Of a stretch of 64,000 bases of DNA, positions 11,742-26,000 are shown piece by piece. The DNA lies in the NCBI GenBank assembly GCA_029851415.1, contig CM056742.1, positions 12,317,736 through 12,381,735 of the forward strand, given 5' to 3'. Position 1 is the first letter of the stretch. Every line of letters begins with the position of its first letter. The notes below the pieces were generated by a model. That model made no database searches. It had not been told where the DNA came from and was given only the letters and a program-made list of their open reading frames with translations. A program made the position numbers and the translations under genes. Source of the DNA: Eretmocerus hayati. Lineage: Eukaryota > Arthropoda > Insecta > Hymenoptera > Aphelinidae.

Positions 11742-14700
11742 CAGTCCAATATATACATCGTATAGCTCATCATCGTTGCTCAGTTGCGCATCTCAGACTC
11801 ATTTTACACATTCTGATTACGTAAATGTTAACTGGTCACTGGACACTATTTTCCAGAGTAATCAAGCCCATTTTCGTCCGTATCTATATACTCTCCTATC
11901 AAAAAGTGTCCCATACATGGTTACAGGACAGTGTCTTATATGTATCTAATAGTAGGCTATATGGCTATATCTAGTGTACACGGTACAACAGCTTCAATTA
12001 GCAGCAGGGAGTTAGATTAACTCCTAAATCCTCCCGATTGGCCTGTCTCAAACCCCTACTGAGCCATATTCCTATATACAATCTTCTATGTATGAACCTA
12101 CGTAGAGATGTGAAGGTATAAAGGCTTGAAAGTGTGAGTTATGAAGATGATGAAGAATCCGTACAGAAGAGGCGAGGAAACATTTCCGTTTCAATTTTCC
12201 CACCTCGTTTCGTGCATTATTCGAATTTTACTGGCTATCTATTCTACACATACATGGGTGATTCCGACAAAAGTGGGATTTTTTGGGACCAAAATCGTAG
12301 CAGGGAGCGATTTTGGGTCAAAAAATTATTTCAGACCTAGACGAGTTCTGGTGTCTCATTGTATTAGTTGGTTTCCACTTGTTTTGGCACGAAAAAGAAG
12401 TACCTACAGCTACGTGTTTGGACAAGTCTAAATTGACATTTTGACTCAAAAATTATTCCCACGGCTCGCCTACTACTCGTACACTCTTTCAGATATTAAT
12501 TTGGTGTAATTTTGACCAAATACTCCAAAAAATGCGTTCTTCAAAGTGTTATGGCGCCCCCAGGGAGGAGCACAACAAGGGGACGGAATTGATCAAAAAA
12601 TTTGTACATGACTTTGAAAATACGTTTATGTGGCGCGCCTGACTGCAGATTGGAGTTTTTGGCTATAGTGTCGCGAATGGATTTGGTATATTTGGGTACC
12701 TAGAAATCAACCTTACTGTTTAGAAAGGCTCAATAGACCATCTGGGACTTTGCCGACCTAATCGGTGCTGTGCAAGCAATTTCAATGCGAATCCGTCTTC
12801 GAAATGTTGGATAGCCGTCTGCGTGTTGAGGGTTAAATTTTGACTCGCAAAGTGGTGGATTATTTAAAGTATTACAAATTGAAATGCATAGCTATATATA
12901 GGGGTTTTCATCTCTGTCTATGCATTGTGATGGATTCAAAATTCGAACTTGGGTTACCTTCATTGAACGGAATTGACATTTCGACCCTATATGAAGCATT
13001 ACAAAATACGGGGACGTTAGAATCGTCTCCGAAACTATCAACATAGTTTCACACCAATGGAATACACCCCAGAAAATGGCTATAATGCACATTCCAACCC
13101 TTAGAAACTTGGTGGAACTTGGAACACGGAAAAATCACACTTTCAAAGGAATTACTCACATATATAGATACCTGTTCAAGCTAGTACTATTCTGTTTGAA
13201 ATGTAGAGTTGGTATACCTGTGTTTTACAAGTAGTGACGTCAAGAGCTGCACAGCCGCGAGCCATTGCTTAAACATATATACCTATATTTATATATATAT
13301 TATCCCGAGTATTATCCCCTACTATATAAAGTTATATGTATATATATGTCTTCTCTTTGAGAAGCTCTTTGACTCTTGATTTCGCGAATAGAACGCAGGA
13401 TGTTATAGAATAGAGAATCGAAGATGATGGATTCATAGAAGGAAACGACCGCGAGACCATATATTGGTGACTTTTTCTTTTGTTTGAGACTACTCGAGTG
13501 AGAGAGTCCTTGGAGTCTATCTCATCGTAGTTTTTGGATGGAGGAACAAGTTTGGAACGAGTTAGGGAGAATGAGTTTTCTGTGTTTTAGTATTTTTTTC
13601 TCTGTGGTGTTGAGCACTTTTGGCATGATTGGCTACAAATTTTGATGTTTGTGGTATCACTAAAATTCGCTAATGTATGTTTGCAAGAAATATTTGAAAG
13701 AATTCCGAAAATGGAGCTGTCTTCAGAATTTCATGAATTTTTTTATATCCAACGATAGCTATAGGTATATTGAATTAGAAATGAAAAATCACGAATTTCA
13801 GTGTTTAATTAGAGACGATGGTCAGAAAGAGCGGAATTAAGATTCAAAAATGGTACCCAAAACAAAACACGGAGTCATTTTCAGCAAGCCAAGATGAGAA
13901 AAATGCCGTTATAATAAAAATCAAAGCTGCTAGTATTCCAAAATTTGGAGAAAATCATTGTTTCCTATGGAATATAACGTGTAAAGCTCTTCTTCGACAA
14001 TGCACATATGATTATTTTCGACATGACTTGCATCAATTTCCAAATTTTACAACTCAGATTAACTCTGTCGAAAAACTTGTTTCAAAATCTTCGAAATGGA
14101 TGAGATATATTTGATTTTATCAACTGAAGAGCAAGTTATTGCGAGCTTATAAAAGAAGAATGATCTTTAAATGATAGTATGTCCATTGTCCGACATGTTA
14201 TTTTCCATAAGATACACCATTTTCCCTTGCATTTTTTAATACTAGCAACTCTGATTTTGATTCAAACGGCATTGGTTTCGTCTTGGCATGATGAAAATGA
14301 CCCCGTGGTTCGTTTTGGGTTACATTTTTGGTCCATAACCCTACTTCAAGTGGAAACTGTGATTAGATTAACACTAAAATTTGAATTTCCATAGCATGAA
14401 AGGTATTTTTCTCATCCATCTGAGAATGTACAAAGAGATTTACAGATATATTGAATTGAGCGATTCCACAATCCATTGTCATTTTACAATCAGTTTTCTC
14501 CAATGTTCTCAAATAATCAAATATATACGACTGTCAACATTGAAGAATCTCTGGAATTCGAATGGATTTGTCATGATCCTAGGTAACAAAGAGACATGAT
14601 TATTCTGAAAATAAAATTTTCACATCCATCAGAAGAGTTAACTTTACATGTGAAACCATCTCATCCAAAGTTGTATAATGTAGTCATAAAATTTTGAAAT

Positions 14701-17700
14701 TTACTAAACCGGTTACGATATTTGCTATTGATTTCTGATCGAATTCATGTTGTCATTTATCGTACTTCACCAATTCCCAGAAAAAAGTTTTGGAAAGAAA
14801 TATCATCTAAATGTTGTCATAAATGAATGTTCAACAAATGTTCTAAAATTCATTGATTCTGCTGATACTAAAAACAATGGATTGAGGCACTTGTTTGATA
14901 GTATATTCATCACCTCACGTGGAAATACGTATTTATTTACATCAAAAGACAGGTGGGCTGATATACTTATCCAGAAAGTAAACACTCAATAATGATGCAT
15001 TCATGCTTCGTCATCCCATACGCCACAATTAAATGATTCATCGTGTAAATTAGTCTGATGCTCCTAAGATTCGTCACATTTACCTAAAAATACTATCAAT
15101 GTTTGCCCAATATTTTTTAATGAAGAACAATAGCAATGAGGTCATAGAATATTTCAATAGTTTGTTTTTCTCATTATCCAGTGAATTCTTTGCATTCCTT
15201 AAAAATTTCTCAACGAGCATTACTCACGCGATGAAGTCAATTGAAAGAAGATTCACTGCGAAAATAGTCCTAAATATTTTTTGGTATCGGCCTTGGATGA
15301 CGAAAATTCTTCTGAAGCTTCTAATTTTAAATTCAACATCCAAGGTATCTAGTTACAGTATAAATTGTTTCTACTTTGACGATTTGAGCTTTCGTGTTCC
15401 TTGGATTTAGATTATCCTTGAATATTTAAAAAAAATTCATGTATTTTGCAGCAACTACATCTATACATGCGATAGTTTGTCACGCAATTTCTTCGAGATG
15501 AATTATGATCAACTATATCAAATTCATTCGTATGATCCATGCAAATAAAATATCATAAAATTCGTGTGCGTTTGAGAAACGCGTAAGGAACGGAGTTCCA
15601 AAATTTGCCTCGATAAGATGTGTGGAAATGTCAATAAAATCTAAAATTTTGATCGACTTCAAACTGAGTTTCAAGCTTTTGAATGCTCATAATGTTACGA
15701 TACCGATAAAGATGCACACCAATAAGCCCCTGAGTGATTGAGATAGTTTGCATCATTTTTTCAATTATTATGCACTATTACGTAAATAAAATGACGAGTC
15801 CTTGGCCTTGAGTGAACTCTTTAGAAGGTTATGGTGGGGTACATAAAAAGCTTCTAAATTTGAATCTGCATCCTCACTACTCACGGTCGTTCACTACCTA
15901 ATTCAGGTTTACAAAATGTATCAGAGCTGATTGAATATCAAGAAGAGAAATTTATTGGGATTCACTGAATCTTTGGATTTAAGATGTCACTATGAAACTT
16001 TGTACCTTTTAGATATGGAAGCAATGTCTTATTCATCCGGACTTTAAATTCTGCCCAGAGGAACACATAGATATCACTTTCATCATTGTATATCTAGCAA
16101 TACTATCAACAACAATCGAATAGAGCTGCATGCATTCAGACCGTAGACCATAGCAGACGAATTCGCGGTTGCTTAGCGCAAGCAGTATACCTATATCGCA
16201 AAAGTGTCGCTTTTTCGTTGCATCGTATGGCGGGTTGCATCGAATCTCGTTCCACGGGGCCGTGTTGGTCAGCTGATCGCGCGCGATTTTACTCCTCAGA
16301 CGAGCGTAAAGGAACTCCGTTCCAATAAAATATGTACGTATCTTGTTCTTTCAGGATACAGAGCGAAACCTGAATTTCTCATGAACCGTTAAAATTCATA
16401 ACTAAATGAGCTATTCCATCAGCATTGTCAAGAAGGTTCAATTGAATTATGAAAAGATACTTTTTTCTCAAGAAATATCATCCTTTTCATTGCCATTCGA
16501 AATTACAAGAGATACACCTATTACAGTATACTGTATATCTTTTATCTGAAAAGAATCGAGTCGAGGTTCCATTTCCAATCCAATTGGAAGGTAGCCGAAC
16601 GAAAGCTCCACCGGAAGAAGATTATCGATATCACCGGAGGGCACATTGATTGATTCACGCTTTCTTTTCTTTTTTACCTTCGAAATACTAGTCTTTCGTT
16701 GTATCATTTTATTTTGTGAATTATTTTCTGCACTCTGCAGAATTTCAATCATATCATTTCTGGATGGGTTAGCTCTGAGTAATCAAAGTTGCCGCTTTCG
16801 AGATTTTTAATTGAAGATATGTCGTCGATGTAGAGCATGGAATTACTCGAATCCTTCCGAATCCGTGTACGCGTTTTTTGCATACAACTTTTGAAAAAAT
16901 GTCAGAGGCGCTGTTTCCGAGAAGATACCCATTGTCGCTAGGAAAATTAAATTTTGGAAAAATTGCATTCAACTAATACGACTGATTGTAAATTCGATTT
17001 TGGTTGAGTTATTGCACTAGTATAGAAAATATGCGAGAAATAAAATATTCGTCAACCAAAGCTTCCAGTTACTCTTGATATCCAAAATAATTTGATAATT
17101 CGATATTCGACAATGTTTGAATAGCTCCTCAAGAAGTTTTGCAGCATTATAGATATAGTACATCAGCATTGTCACAGTCTTTTGATCTTGGTTTGCTCTT
17201 GCATAGAATTAGATTTCTCGCAAAGTTTCAAGATTACTTTACGGGAATTATTTTTGCTCCTCGGTAGATTCTTTGCGAATACCAAAGAAGCGTTATTAAT
17301 TTACTTTTAGACTTAGACTTTCTAGGTGATTATGAAAACTCTTTGAAACTTACAACGGGATAGAATTCTGTCCTGCTTTCATTCCTTTTCTTTCACCTCA
17401 GCAACGGTATAACTTTTTCCGAGAAAAAAATAATAATCTGACTTCTATAATACTGAAGAACTTAATTGATGATTCATCATAAAGGATGAAATAGCGATGT
17501 TGTTATGCGACGTCCTCATAGATGCAAATGTATTTCATGAAAATAATGAATAGACGAAAGAATGGGTCATTTTAGAAAACTGAATAGTTTGAGTATGAGA
17601 TGTAGTTTTTATCTACAAGTTCTCGTCTAGTGTTTGAAGGGAAAATCGAGTTTCTCTCATACTATCATTCAAGGTAGGACATTTCTTTCTTCGAACAAAA

Positions 17701-18200
17701 TTTTCATTGCTGAAAAAATACATTCGATTGGTAATTATGTAATTAGTTTGGGTAATGACACTCATAGCATTTACAAAGGTGATGAAAAAGATATTTCATA
17801 GCACAGATTGTCCTTATCTTATCCGGTAAGACACCGGCGTTTAAATTGAAAGATAGAAAGCATGTTAAGAAGTGGTATTTAAGACGTATAATCACTGACT
17901 GAACACTAACATATCTTTTCGTAGTATGTTTTTGAGCCTACGACGAAAAAAAACGTGATTATTAGATGTATTTTCAAGAAAATATCTTCATTTTTATTTT
18001 TCGATATCGCTTCCAATTGTCTTGAGGCAAATTTAATTGTGTAGTACTTCCTTTTATCAATTAGTGCGCGGTTAAAATTCGGCACGCGCATGATTTTGAA
18101 ACATTATATCTCGAAAACCGTCGACTACATCGTGGACGAAGCAAACAAATTAAAACTTGTGATTATTGCGCGAGCTTCTATAAAATTTGTGTTGGAGGTA

Positions 18201-18226
18201 TTTTTTTTTTTTTTTTTTTTTTTTTT
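18201..18226. repeat. Poly-T tract
   Basis: 26 consecutive T. It could be a retroposon tail in minus orientation, but I see no recognisable SINE body or flanking direct repeats, so it is annotated only as a homopolymer. Confidence 0.85.
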
Positions 18227-20111
18227 GAAAGATCTGAGCATTTGTGAAAACCCTGGGAAAAATTGAGTGACAAAAATTTCGAATAGTTGATATAATAACA
18301 AAAAACTGATTCACAGGTCAAGCAGGAGTTTTAACTGAAAATTGCTTCACATTTGCGAGCTCTTTGCAATCAATTTTTTATCAGTCTGATGCAAAAGGTA
18401 TAAACATCCAAATTCATGAATCATCAACATTAGTAAAAAAAAAAAAAAAGAAGTGAAAATGACTTCGTCGGAGAGTCGTATAGAAATTTTGGCTACACCT
18501 GTTGTATGAAAGTAAGATTACATTCTTTGGGTAACTTTAACGGCTTTGAAAATGGAATTCTCTGTTGAGCAATTGAACGTTGAAAGATAAGATTCAATCA
18601 ACAGTGTAAAATGGAAGATTAATTGAGTTGTAATCTCAGTATTTTTTTGCTGTACAATGAACGCTATTTGCAATTGACACACTCAGAGATACGAATACCT
18701 ATCTCTTTTTTAGTTTAATTGAAACCGTAAATTGAAATCGATGCACATGCAAAACTCGTATATTTTAAAATGATTGCATTTGTCGATTGTATCCGAGCTT
18801 TTGCATTAGTTACAACTCACTGCATTGAGATCTCTCTTTCGTAATTCCTTTTTTGATTGGATTCTCAGTTTCACACAGAATATCCTTCCCGAGTGGTAAG
18901 CTTCATTTTTTACATTACAGTGATCATTCGAATTTCGTTTAATGTAAAATAGACTCGCGAACTGTTTCTTACAGCAATTTAGTTGATGAGCATTTATAGC
19001 AGTTTTGAAAGCAATAAGACAATTAAAATTCGAGGTATAGTATCCGTTTTATCGTCAGGATTCAAAACGACTCTTGTCAGACTTTATTTTATTCTGACAA
19101 ATTTTCGCTTTTGTGACTCAATGAGTTAGCTCTAAATCGAATATTTCAACTTCATCATCATTTATTGAATTTCAAAACCTCAAACTTATACAAGTTAAGA
19201 AGTTTTGGTTCTCAACGAGAAAAATTTTCACGTCTACGAATAAATAGTCTTCGAATAGTTCTGCGACCGTCCCAACCAAATGAATTGGAAATTACTCTTC
19301 TCAAACTTTTCACGTTGGTGATCTTCACCGAAAACTAAACTCGGATACGGCAAAAGTCTGCCTGTGAAATACTATAAGAAATCCAATGATCCTGACGCTA
19401 TTCTTGATATTCGACCACTTTTATTCTTTAAATTTCCACCAATAATTTGAAATTCTGAAATAACACGCACTAGTATACAAAAATTTTCGTGCCACAGAAA
19501 AATCTAAAATAAATTTGCATGCGGCTGCGCGTTCTATTTTTTGAATGAATTTTGATGTTTTATTCCGTACGAAAAGAGAATACTATATTTATTCAGTTTA
19601 CACACCAAAATATATCGAATCCGATAGAAAAATTCAAATAAATCGAATAAACGGACCGTGAATTCAGCAAATCCTTTGCGTATACTCTAGGCATGAACAA
19701 TTTGCCCGTGGGTATAGGTATAAATCGTTCGAGACAATATACTCAACTCGACCCACTCGTCCGTATCTCAATATCACACTTTTACAGAAACTCGAAGGAG
19801 AAGAGTTTTCCGCACAACAGTCAATTCTCAAGAGGCACAAAGCTATACCTGTCTCATAGTAAATATCCGTAGAAATACGATCTTGCATAGCAGTGACTTT
19901 CTTGAAGGGTCTCATAAACGCTAAATTGAATTTGACATTTCAATTCCTGGATATATCATAAATCTATTCTTCGAAAATCGGAGTTCAATAAGAAATTGTT
20001 ATAAATTTTTCTAGGAAATGACCTCTTTTGACGCGGTGTGAATTTTTTTTTTCAATTTTCCGATGTTTCGGTGCTTACAAAATTGTAAAAAATAATATTC
20101 GCAACTCATTC

Positions 20112-20201
20112 ATGAGATTCCCCGCTTCCGTGCGATTATTTCGACCTTCGCCTGCAGCTCAGGCCAAAAACCAATCGCTCAGAAGCGAACTACAACCTCA
20201 T
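20112..20201 (+). repeat. 90-bp short element, copy 2
   Basis: This copy has the same length and orientation as the one at 1265-1354, at roughly 85-90% identity by eye. It starts ATGAGATT and ends AACCTCAT, and has the core TCGCCTGCAGCTCAGGCC. The changes relative to copy 1 are scattered and include CG-to-CA transitions in the core. Confidence 0.7.
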
Positions 20202-22941
20202 AAGCTCGGTGCGAAATCTACTATTTTTGTCAAAATAGTGTATAGTCGTTGTGAATTGGAACAAAGATACACAAATTAGAAATTTGAAAAAGTTGCTTGT
20301 TTTTTCAACTACATCAAAAGAAATGATGATGTTTATTGAAATAATTCCTAAGAAGCCCTTAAACTCTAAGATATTCTTCCAAACTATTCCAGAATCTCTC
20401 ATACCTTGTCTAAGGGTTATCATAATTCACCTGTAAGAATGAATTCTACATATATGTAGGATTACATCGCATAAATATAACATCATCCACGACAACTGTG
20501 AAATTTGAAGTGATTCAAGTATCAACAAACGAGTTGTACCGCAGAAAAAAAAACCACGCTCAAGTAGCTTCATAATGACCATCAAAAAGCCTCACACCAA
20601 TGAAACGACGTGGAAAAGAAAATAAATCAAAAGGAAAAAAAGATAAAGGGAAAAGGGTGCAGTTGGCGCTTTTGGTTTGCCTCAAGCTTTGTCGAGTGGA
20701 GCATCGCGAAAGTTGAACTCGCGAGCCAACCCTTCAAAGATGAGTAGAAAACTAGGAAAAAAAAAGATAGTGGGGGAGTCAAAAAAAAAGAGAAGAGACA
20801 AAAAAGATACCGAATGAATGGCGACGTGCCCCTAAAAAGCCAAAAAAATGTAGAAATGCCACACATGATTTTGTGTATAGTAGTACAAGTATATGTATAA
20901 AATGCACATATGTATGTACGGCTAATGGACTCATCGTCCGGTTGAGGCTATACCCGGACCAAACTACCCTAGCTTGCGCCCTCCCCAATACTAGGTCGAG
21001 TAAACATTGAAAGCGAGAGAGAGAGAGAAAGATGCGGAGATGCTGAATTCTGTTCTTGGATAGAGATATAGGGTTAGCAATGATGAGTTAGCCAAGTCAA
21101 TTCAAGTGTATGTGTGTAGATGGACAGTCGTCGACTGCTAACTCAGAAATTATTGGTTTCATGATTTTGAATGTACTGAGCATCGTGTAATAAATCCCTT
21201 TTGTGTCAAATTTTACTTGAATTCTTAGAAGATTAAAGACTGACTAGAGAAGCGAAAAGGAGTGTTTTGACGATTTTTGACGTTGGATGAAACAATGACA
21301 CATATTACAATATTTTTGAAAGCTAAAATTTATCAGTTGCTTCCAAAGAGGTCGAATAGGAAAGACTGATTTACCCCAGTGGTGCATTTTGGAATATTTT
21401 ACCGATATCTGAACTAGAAAGAGTCAATTGCGATTACAAAAATGTTATTCGCGAACAGCTACTCACGTCGATCTTTGAAGGTCTTGACTTGCGTTGTTTT
21501 TTCTCTACCTTTCCGTTTTCTTGACTATTTTTTTCTATCATTACTTAGTTTTGTTTCTGTTTTCCTTTCTTCTCGTTTCATTCACTGTACGAGTTCTATC
21601 GATTCAAATTCTCGAAGAATCGAGTACTTCCTAGGCGTTGCGAATTTTCTATATGTAAAGTGGATATACCTTTAATAAATTTGGTGTGGTATAGAGCATC
21701 ACTACAAAAGCCCTTTGAGCGAATTTTTTTTCAAACACCAAAGCAATTTTAATACCCTCGAGTGGCTTTTGCATTCAAATTTGGTCAAGGTCGCTTCTCG
21801 AAAAAAGATTTTGTTCAGAGTTCAAGTAGTCAATAACTTCAGAATTTTGAACTTTTACTTTAGAAGTAGCAAAAAATTGTATGAATGAATTACTGTCCTG
21901 AATTATATGATAAGAGTATCGAGAAAACTAACATCTTCTCACATACCAAAATGTCGTTTTCTACTGGACAACTTCAGTAAGAGAAGCATGTTGTGTTTAA
22001 ATTCACTAGTAGTCAGAAGATGATCTAGGTAAAATTTAGCCGTAGGATTTACTAAATACTTTTTATAATTGATTCATGTATATTGGCTTCTCTTTACGAG
22101 TCAATTTGACTTTTATGAAAAATTTTAACGAGTATTCTCTCATTACTTGAATGAAAATGGCCAACTGATTTTTTTTTTCAAAAGTCAGAATGAGAATAAA
22201 AACAAGAATCTCGAACGATTAGAATGGAGAATAGCTGTCAGATATTGAGGTCAAAGGCTGAATCTTACACAAAGTAATGAGTGACGAGACGAAACACAAT
22301 CATTCTCGTGAAAATGCGAATAGACTTTTTGAGTTCTGACAAATCAAGCACGACCGAGAAAGTTAGTATGAACTTCTGAAGCTCCTACGGAAATTTGAAT
22401 GCAACAATGCCCTACTTCACGCGATATTTACCTGGCAAACTGTATACTCTGCACGTATGTATAAGTGAGTACAGTACATCATATCCTGGATCAAAAGGTA
22501 ACACTACAGAAATTCGAGTAATGTGAAACCATCACATCAGGAATTAATTAAATTTTCCTCTACTTTTGAAAACAATAGATGGAGGTCACTTGAGAAATTA
22601 ATTTTTTGCGACTCAAGTTGCCCAAGAGTAATGATTAGAATAAGTCATTGATATCTGTTCCATTCCACTTCATTCAGCAATATTTTCCAATTTCTTCACG
22701 TGGATAAGAATCTTTGGAGCGATAAAAATAATCTATGCAATAGTTTTTACTATCACTCATTCGAATGATTAATAATTTGTATCGGACAAAGTTCGTGATT
22801 GATGATGTACTATAATACGAAAAAATCATGACCATTTATAGCCATAGCTATTCTTTTGATAACAGTATCGTTGATTCAAAATCACATAATGTCTCATAAG
22901 TATTAATTGGCTGATCTACCTATTCGAATGAATAGTATATC
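20202..22941. other. No gene recognised
   Basis: AT-rich intron-like sequence. It includes an A/G-rich stretch around 20600-20820 and a short GAGA run near 21015-21030. No exon, RNA gene or mobile element is supportable. Confidence 0.45.
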
Positions 22942-23057
22942 ATGATACAACGGGCAAACGATAGTTTTCGCACTTAGAGTGACTTTTTTAGGCCCGAGCC
23001 GCAGGCGAGGGTCTAAATAGTCACGAGAAAGCGAAAACCATTGCGCCCGAGTGTCAT
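22942..23057 (-). repeat. Short GC-core element, diverged copy 3 (inverted)
   Basis: This 116-bp unit begins ATGATAC and ends GTGTCAT. Imperfect inverted arms flank the same core in reverse complement (GGCCCGAGCCGCAGGCGA), with CGGGC near both ends and TTTTCGC paired with GCGAAAA. The core and its flanking AT blocks match copies 1 and 2, but the outer arms differ. This suggests a related subfamily rather than a degraded copy. Confidence 0.6.
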
Positions 23058-26000
23058 ACTATGTTTTTTGATCTTCTGCGAGCAAATGAGAAGCGAAAAA
23101 CAGTGTGCGAATAACTCATTTGCGCACAGACGATCAGAAAAATCTATCGAAACTATTTCATCGAGAGTTGCGTGTAAAAAATTTGCGCCTTACTTCATCC
23201 ATGTTCTACGTCTGGTCAAATAAATCTTGTTACGCCAATTACTTTACACGACTATTGGATCATCTATCACAATGTATAATACAGACGATACCATACAACT
23301 TTTCTGACGCCAGACTCTACTTCTTATATCGTTTATTAAGTGGTCAACTAGGAGGATGATACGAATTGACAGGCGTCTTAAAGGTCTCTAAGAAGCTCTT
23401 GACACTGGTCGTATCACTCGTATATGCTGGACTTCTCAGTCTTGATTCGAGTGATTCATCAAGTAACATTTCATGTCGTACATATCTCTTCTGCCTCACG
23501 CAAGATCGAGCATCTTCTGATTTCTTATAGTGATAATTATGGTTATTGATTTTCTTTTCGTTCGCTTTTATCACCAGCAGAAAGCTTATTGATAAATAGG
23601 CAGTATTTCTCCAGAGCCGTCACAAATGGGGTCATTATAGATATTTAGGCACGATTAGAAATGTTCAGTACTTAAGAAAAATTTCCAATAGTTGGTTATT
23701 ATTTTTTCTAAATACCTGGAAAAGCTCTCGAAAGCCTCTATTGATACAATACAAGAAACTATGACAATCCTGATTTAGCCTTCGGTTCTACTTTCATCAG
23801 GGAACCATATTTTGAGTGTAAGAAATGCGTTTCTCAATGTCCCAAAGTCGCGATAGTAAATGAGTTTGAAAAACTCACTCGTTTTGGTCTAAAGAAATTC
23901 CTCTTATTCGTCTTTACGGGATCACAATGAAGGAACAAAGGAGATAAGATTACTTCACTTCGCACCAATGTAATGAATTAATAAAATCGCTTGATGAATA
24001 AATAACGTGTGTTCTTTATTCTCCAATGTTCGCCGTAACTGTGTGCAATCGATTTTCTCCAGTGCAATTTCTGCCTCCACGCTAGTACGCGCAAGCCACA
24101 GAGCGTAAATTCAGAAGCCCAAATGCCTACTATCGCAAACAGCCATCCCTCACTTGATTTATTCATCCTTGGCGTTGACAATCACTGACGATAATTTCAG
24201 ACAGTGCAAATTGTCGAAAACTCACCGGCGCGTCATATAACAGTAATACATCAATTGTATCAAATCGGACAGTCGCGTGCTCACGGCAGAATGAATTAAA
24301 AAAGAAAGAAATATAACAATAGGGTTCCGAGGATTTAAAAAAAAAAGCAGCAGAGTGAAATTTTATCAAAGCTGTAGGGCGTACTTGCACGTCATATGCT
24401 CTACCCGCTCGTGATAAGAGCCAATATAGTACGGAAGCTTTGCATGCTTTCAAGTTTGTACGCGCGAAAGCTCGAAATTTTTATTTATTGGATGCAATAT
24501 TGTAAGGTTACCCCAAAGCTACGAAGTGAAAGCGGAAGAAATAGACAGTTTCCGCAGTTCGAAACTTGGGGGCGGAAAGAAAAACATATCTATTAATAGT
24601 AAATCGACTCTCGCAGGGCCTCTATTACGTTTGACATTGGTAGGCTGCTTGTATATTGGTGCGATATCGGCCCACTGTGCTCATCGTGTCATCATCAATG
24701 CACAATACTATCGATTTTGAACTACTGTACAAGCGAAGCAACTACTTCTATTCCCCTTTTTTCCTTCTTTCTTCTTTTTACGCTATATATTGAGTGTAAT
24801 ACAACCCGCAGCAATGCGAGCTTCTTATCCTATTGGAACTTTTTCCGTACGCTGGGTTCTCTACACCTACTAATCGTATTCTTTTATTCAATCTACTTAA
24901 TGTTTGCTTCTTTGGTTCGAGAGGGTAACTTGGAGTGAAATTTGATGTTCATGCTCCGAGAAAACTCGATACCCGTTGAGATTCCACGTGCTGCGTTGGC
25001 TCCGCAGGGATGGCTTCCCGGTAACTTCGTTGTAGATGCTCGAAAGGCATTTTCTTCGCTGACTCAATTTAGATTCCTTGACAGAGATTGTCGGGAGTGA
25101 TATTTGAGAAGCCGTACGGCATGTAAAATTTGGGTCGAAAAAATTTCATCGCGGAAATTCAGAGATAGCTTGTTAACGGATTGATCAACGTGTAATGGAA
25201 ATTTCTATCTAAAATATTCTATCGTTGGGGACTTGTAAGTGATCGTGATTTGAAACTGATTTAATTTCCAAAACATTTGATGAATGAAATGTACCTTGGT
25301 TTCAAGCTGTGCGCTTCATTCGATCATTTTTTACTAGAAGTAATTCTACTGCTTGAGAGTTGAATCCCTCGTCCGAAGAATACCTGATGATAGCACTTTG
25401 AAATATTTTGGAATTACTTGAAAGAGTTGGTCTTTTCGAAAGGAATAAGTTATCTCTCATTGACACCTATGAGAAGCCTGTCAGATCCAAAACTCGAGTG
25501 CAAGTAGTTTTTGATGAAGTGTCCAGAAACCAAAGATGTCATATAGATGGAGAGAAGTTGAGCGTTGATGATGGAAAAGATATGTATACTATTGATCGAA
25601 TATCTCTTGAAAATTGTGGTGGGTTTTAGCAAGAAATTCATCTCGCTAATTCGTACTCAAAAACTTAGCAGCATCGCGAAACCAGTCTCATTTCATCTTA
25701 TGTGGGTCAAAGTACTGTGATGATCAATCAAAGGAATGAACAGACTGTCATGTCTCAGGTTAGCCCAACGAAACTTCTTTATCCAGTCCGTGTTGTAAGA
25801 TTCCGCATGGAGTTGGACAGTCCTGAAAGAATTTGAAAAGTGCTCATCAATGTCAGTTGTTCATGAGAATCCACAATCTAATAAAATTAATGGAGATCCT
25901 TAAGATTAGCACAGTGAATAGTCCAAAAGAGTACAGAGAGCAGATACAAAACTGGCATGATAAAATTGTTTGATTTAACGACGTCCCAGTTCATGAAACT

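Larger units (their letters stand above)
3958..20111. other. Intron-like DNA, no gene recognised
   Basis: About 16 kb of AT-rich sequence with no supportable coding exon on either strand. It holds simple repeats: TTA at about 4031-4048, CGT at 4196-4228, CTG-like at about 5307-5335, CGT at 11715-11741 and poly-T at 18201-18226. A hairpin near 7162-7202 has AGACAAAAGGGAAAGA pairing with its near complement, and a smaller one lies at about 10153-10171. Many short frames are present but none is recognisable. Small exons could be missed by eye. Confidence 0.45.

Noticed and set aside
12539..12570. Second CTCF-like site (GGCGCCCCCAGGGAGG)
   Set aside because: On the reverse strand the core has T where CTCF requires A before GGGGGC, and there is no promoter context.
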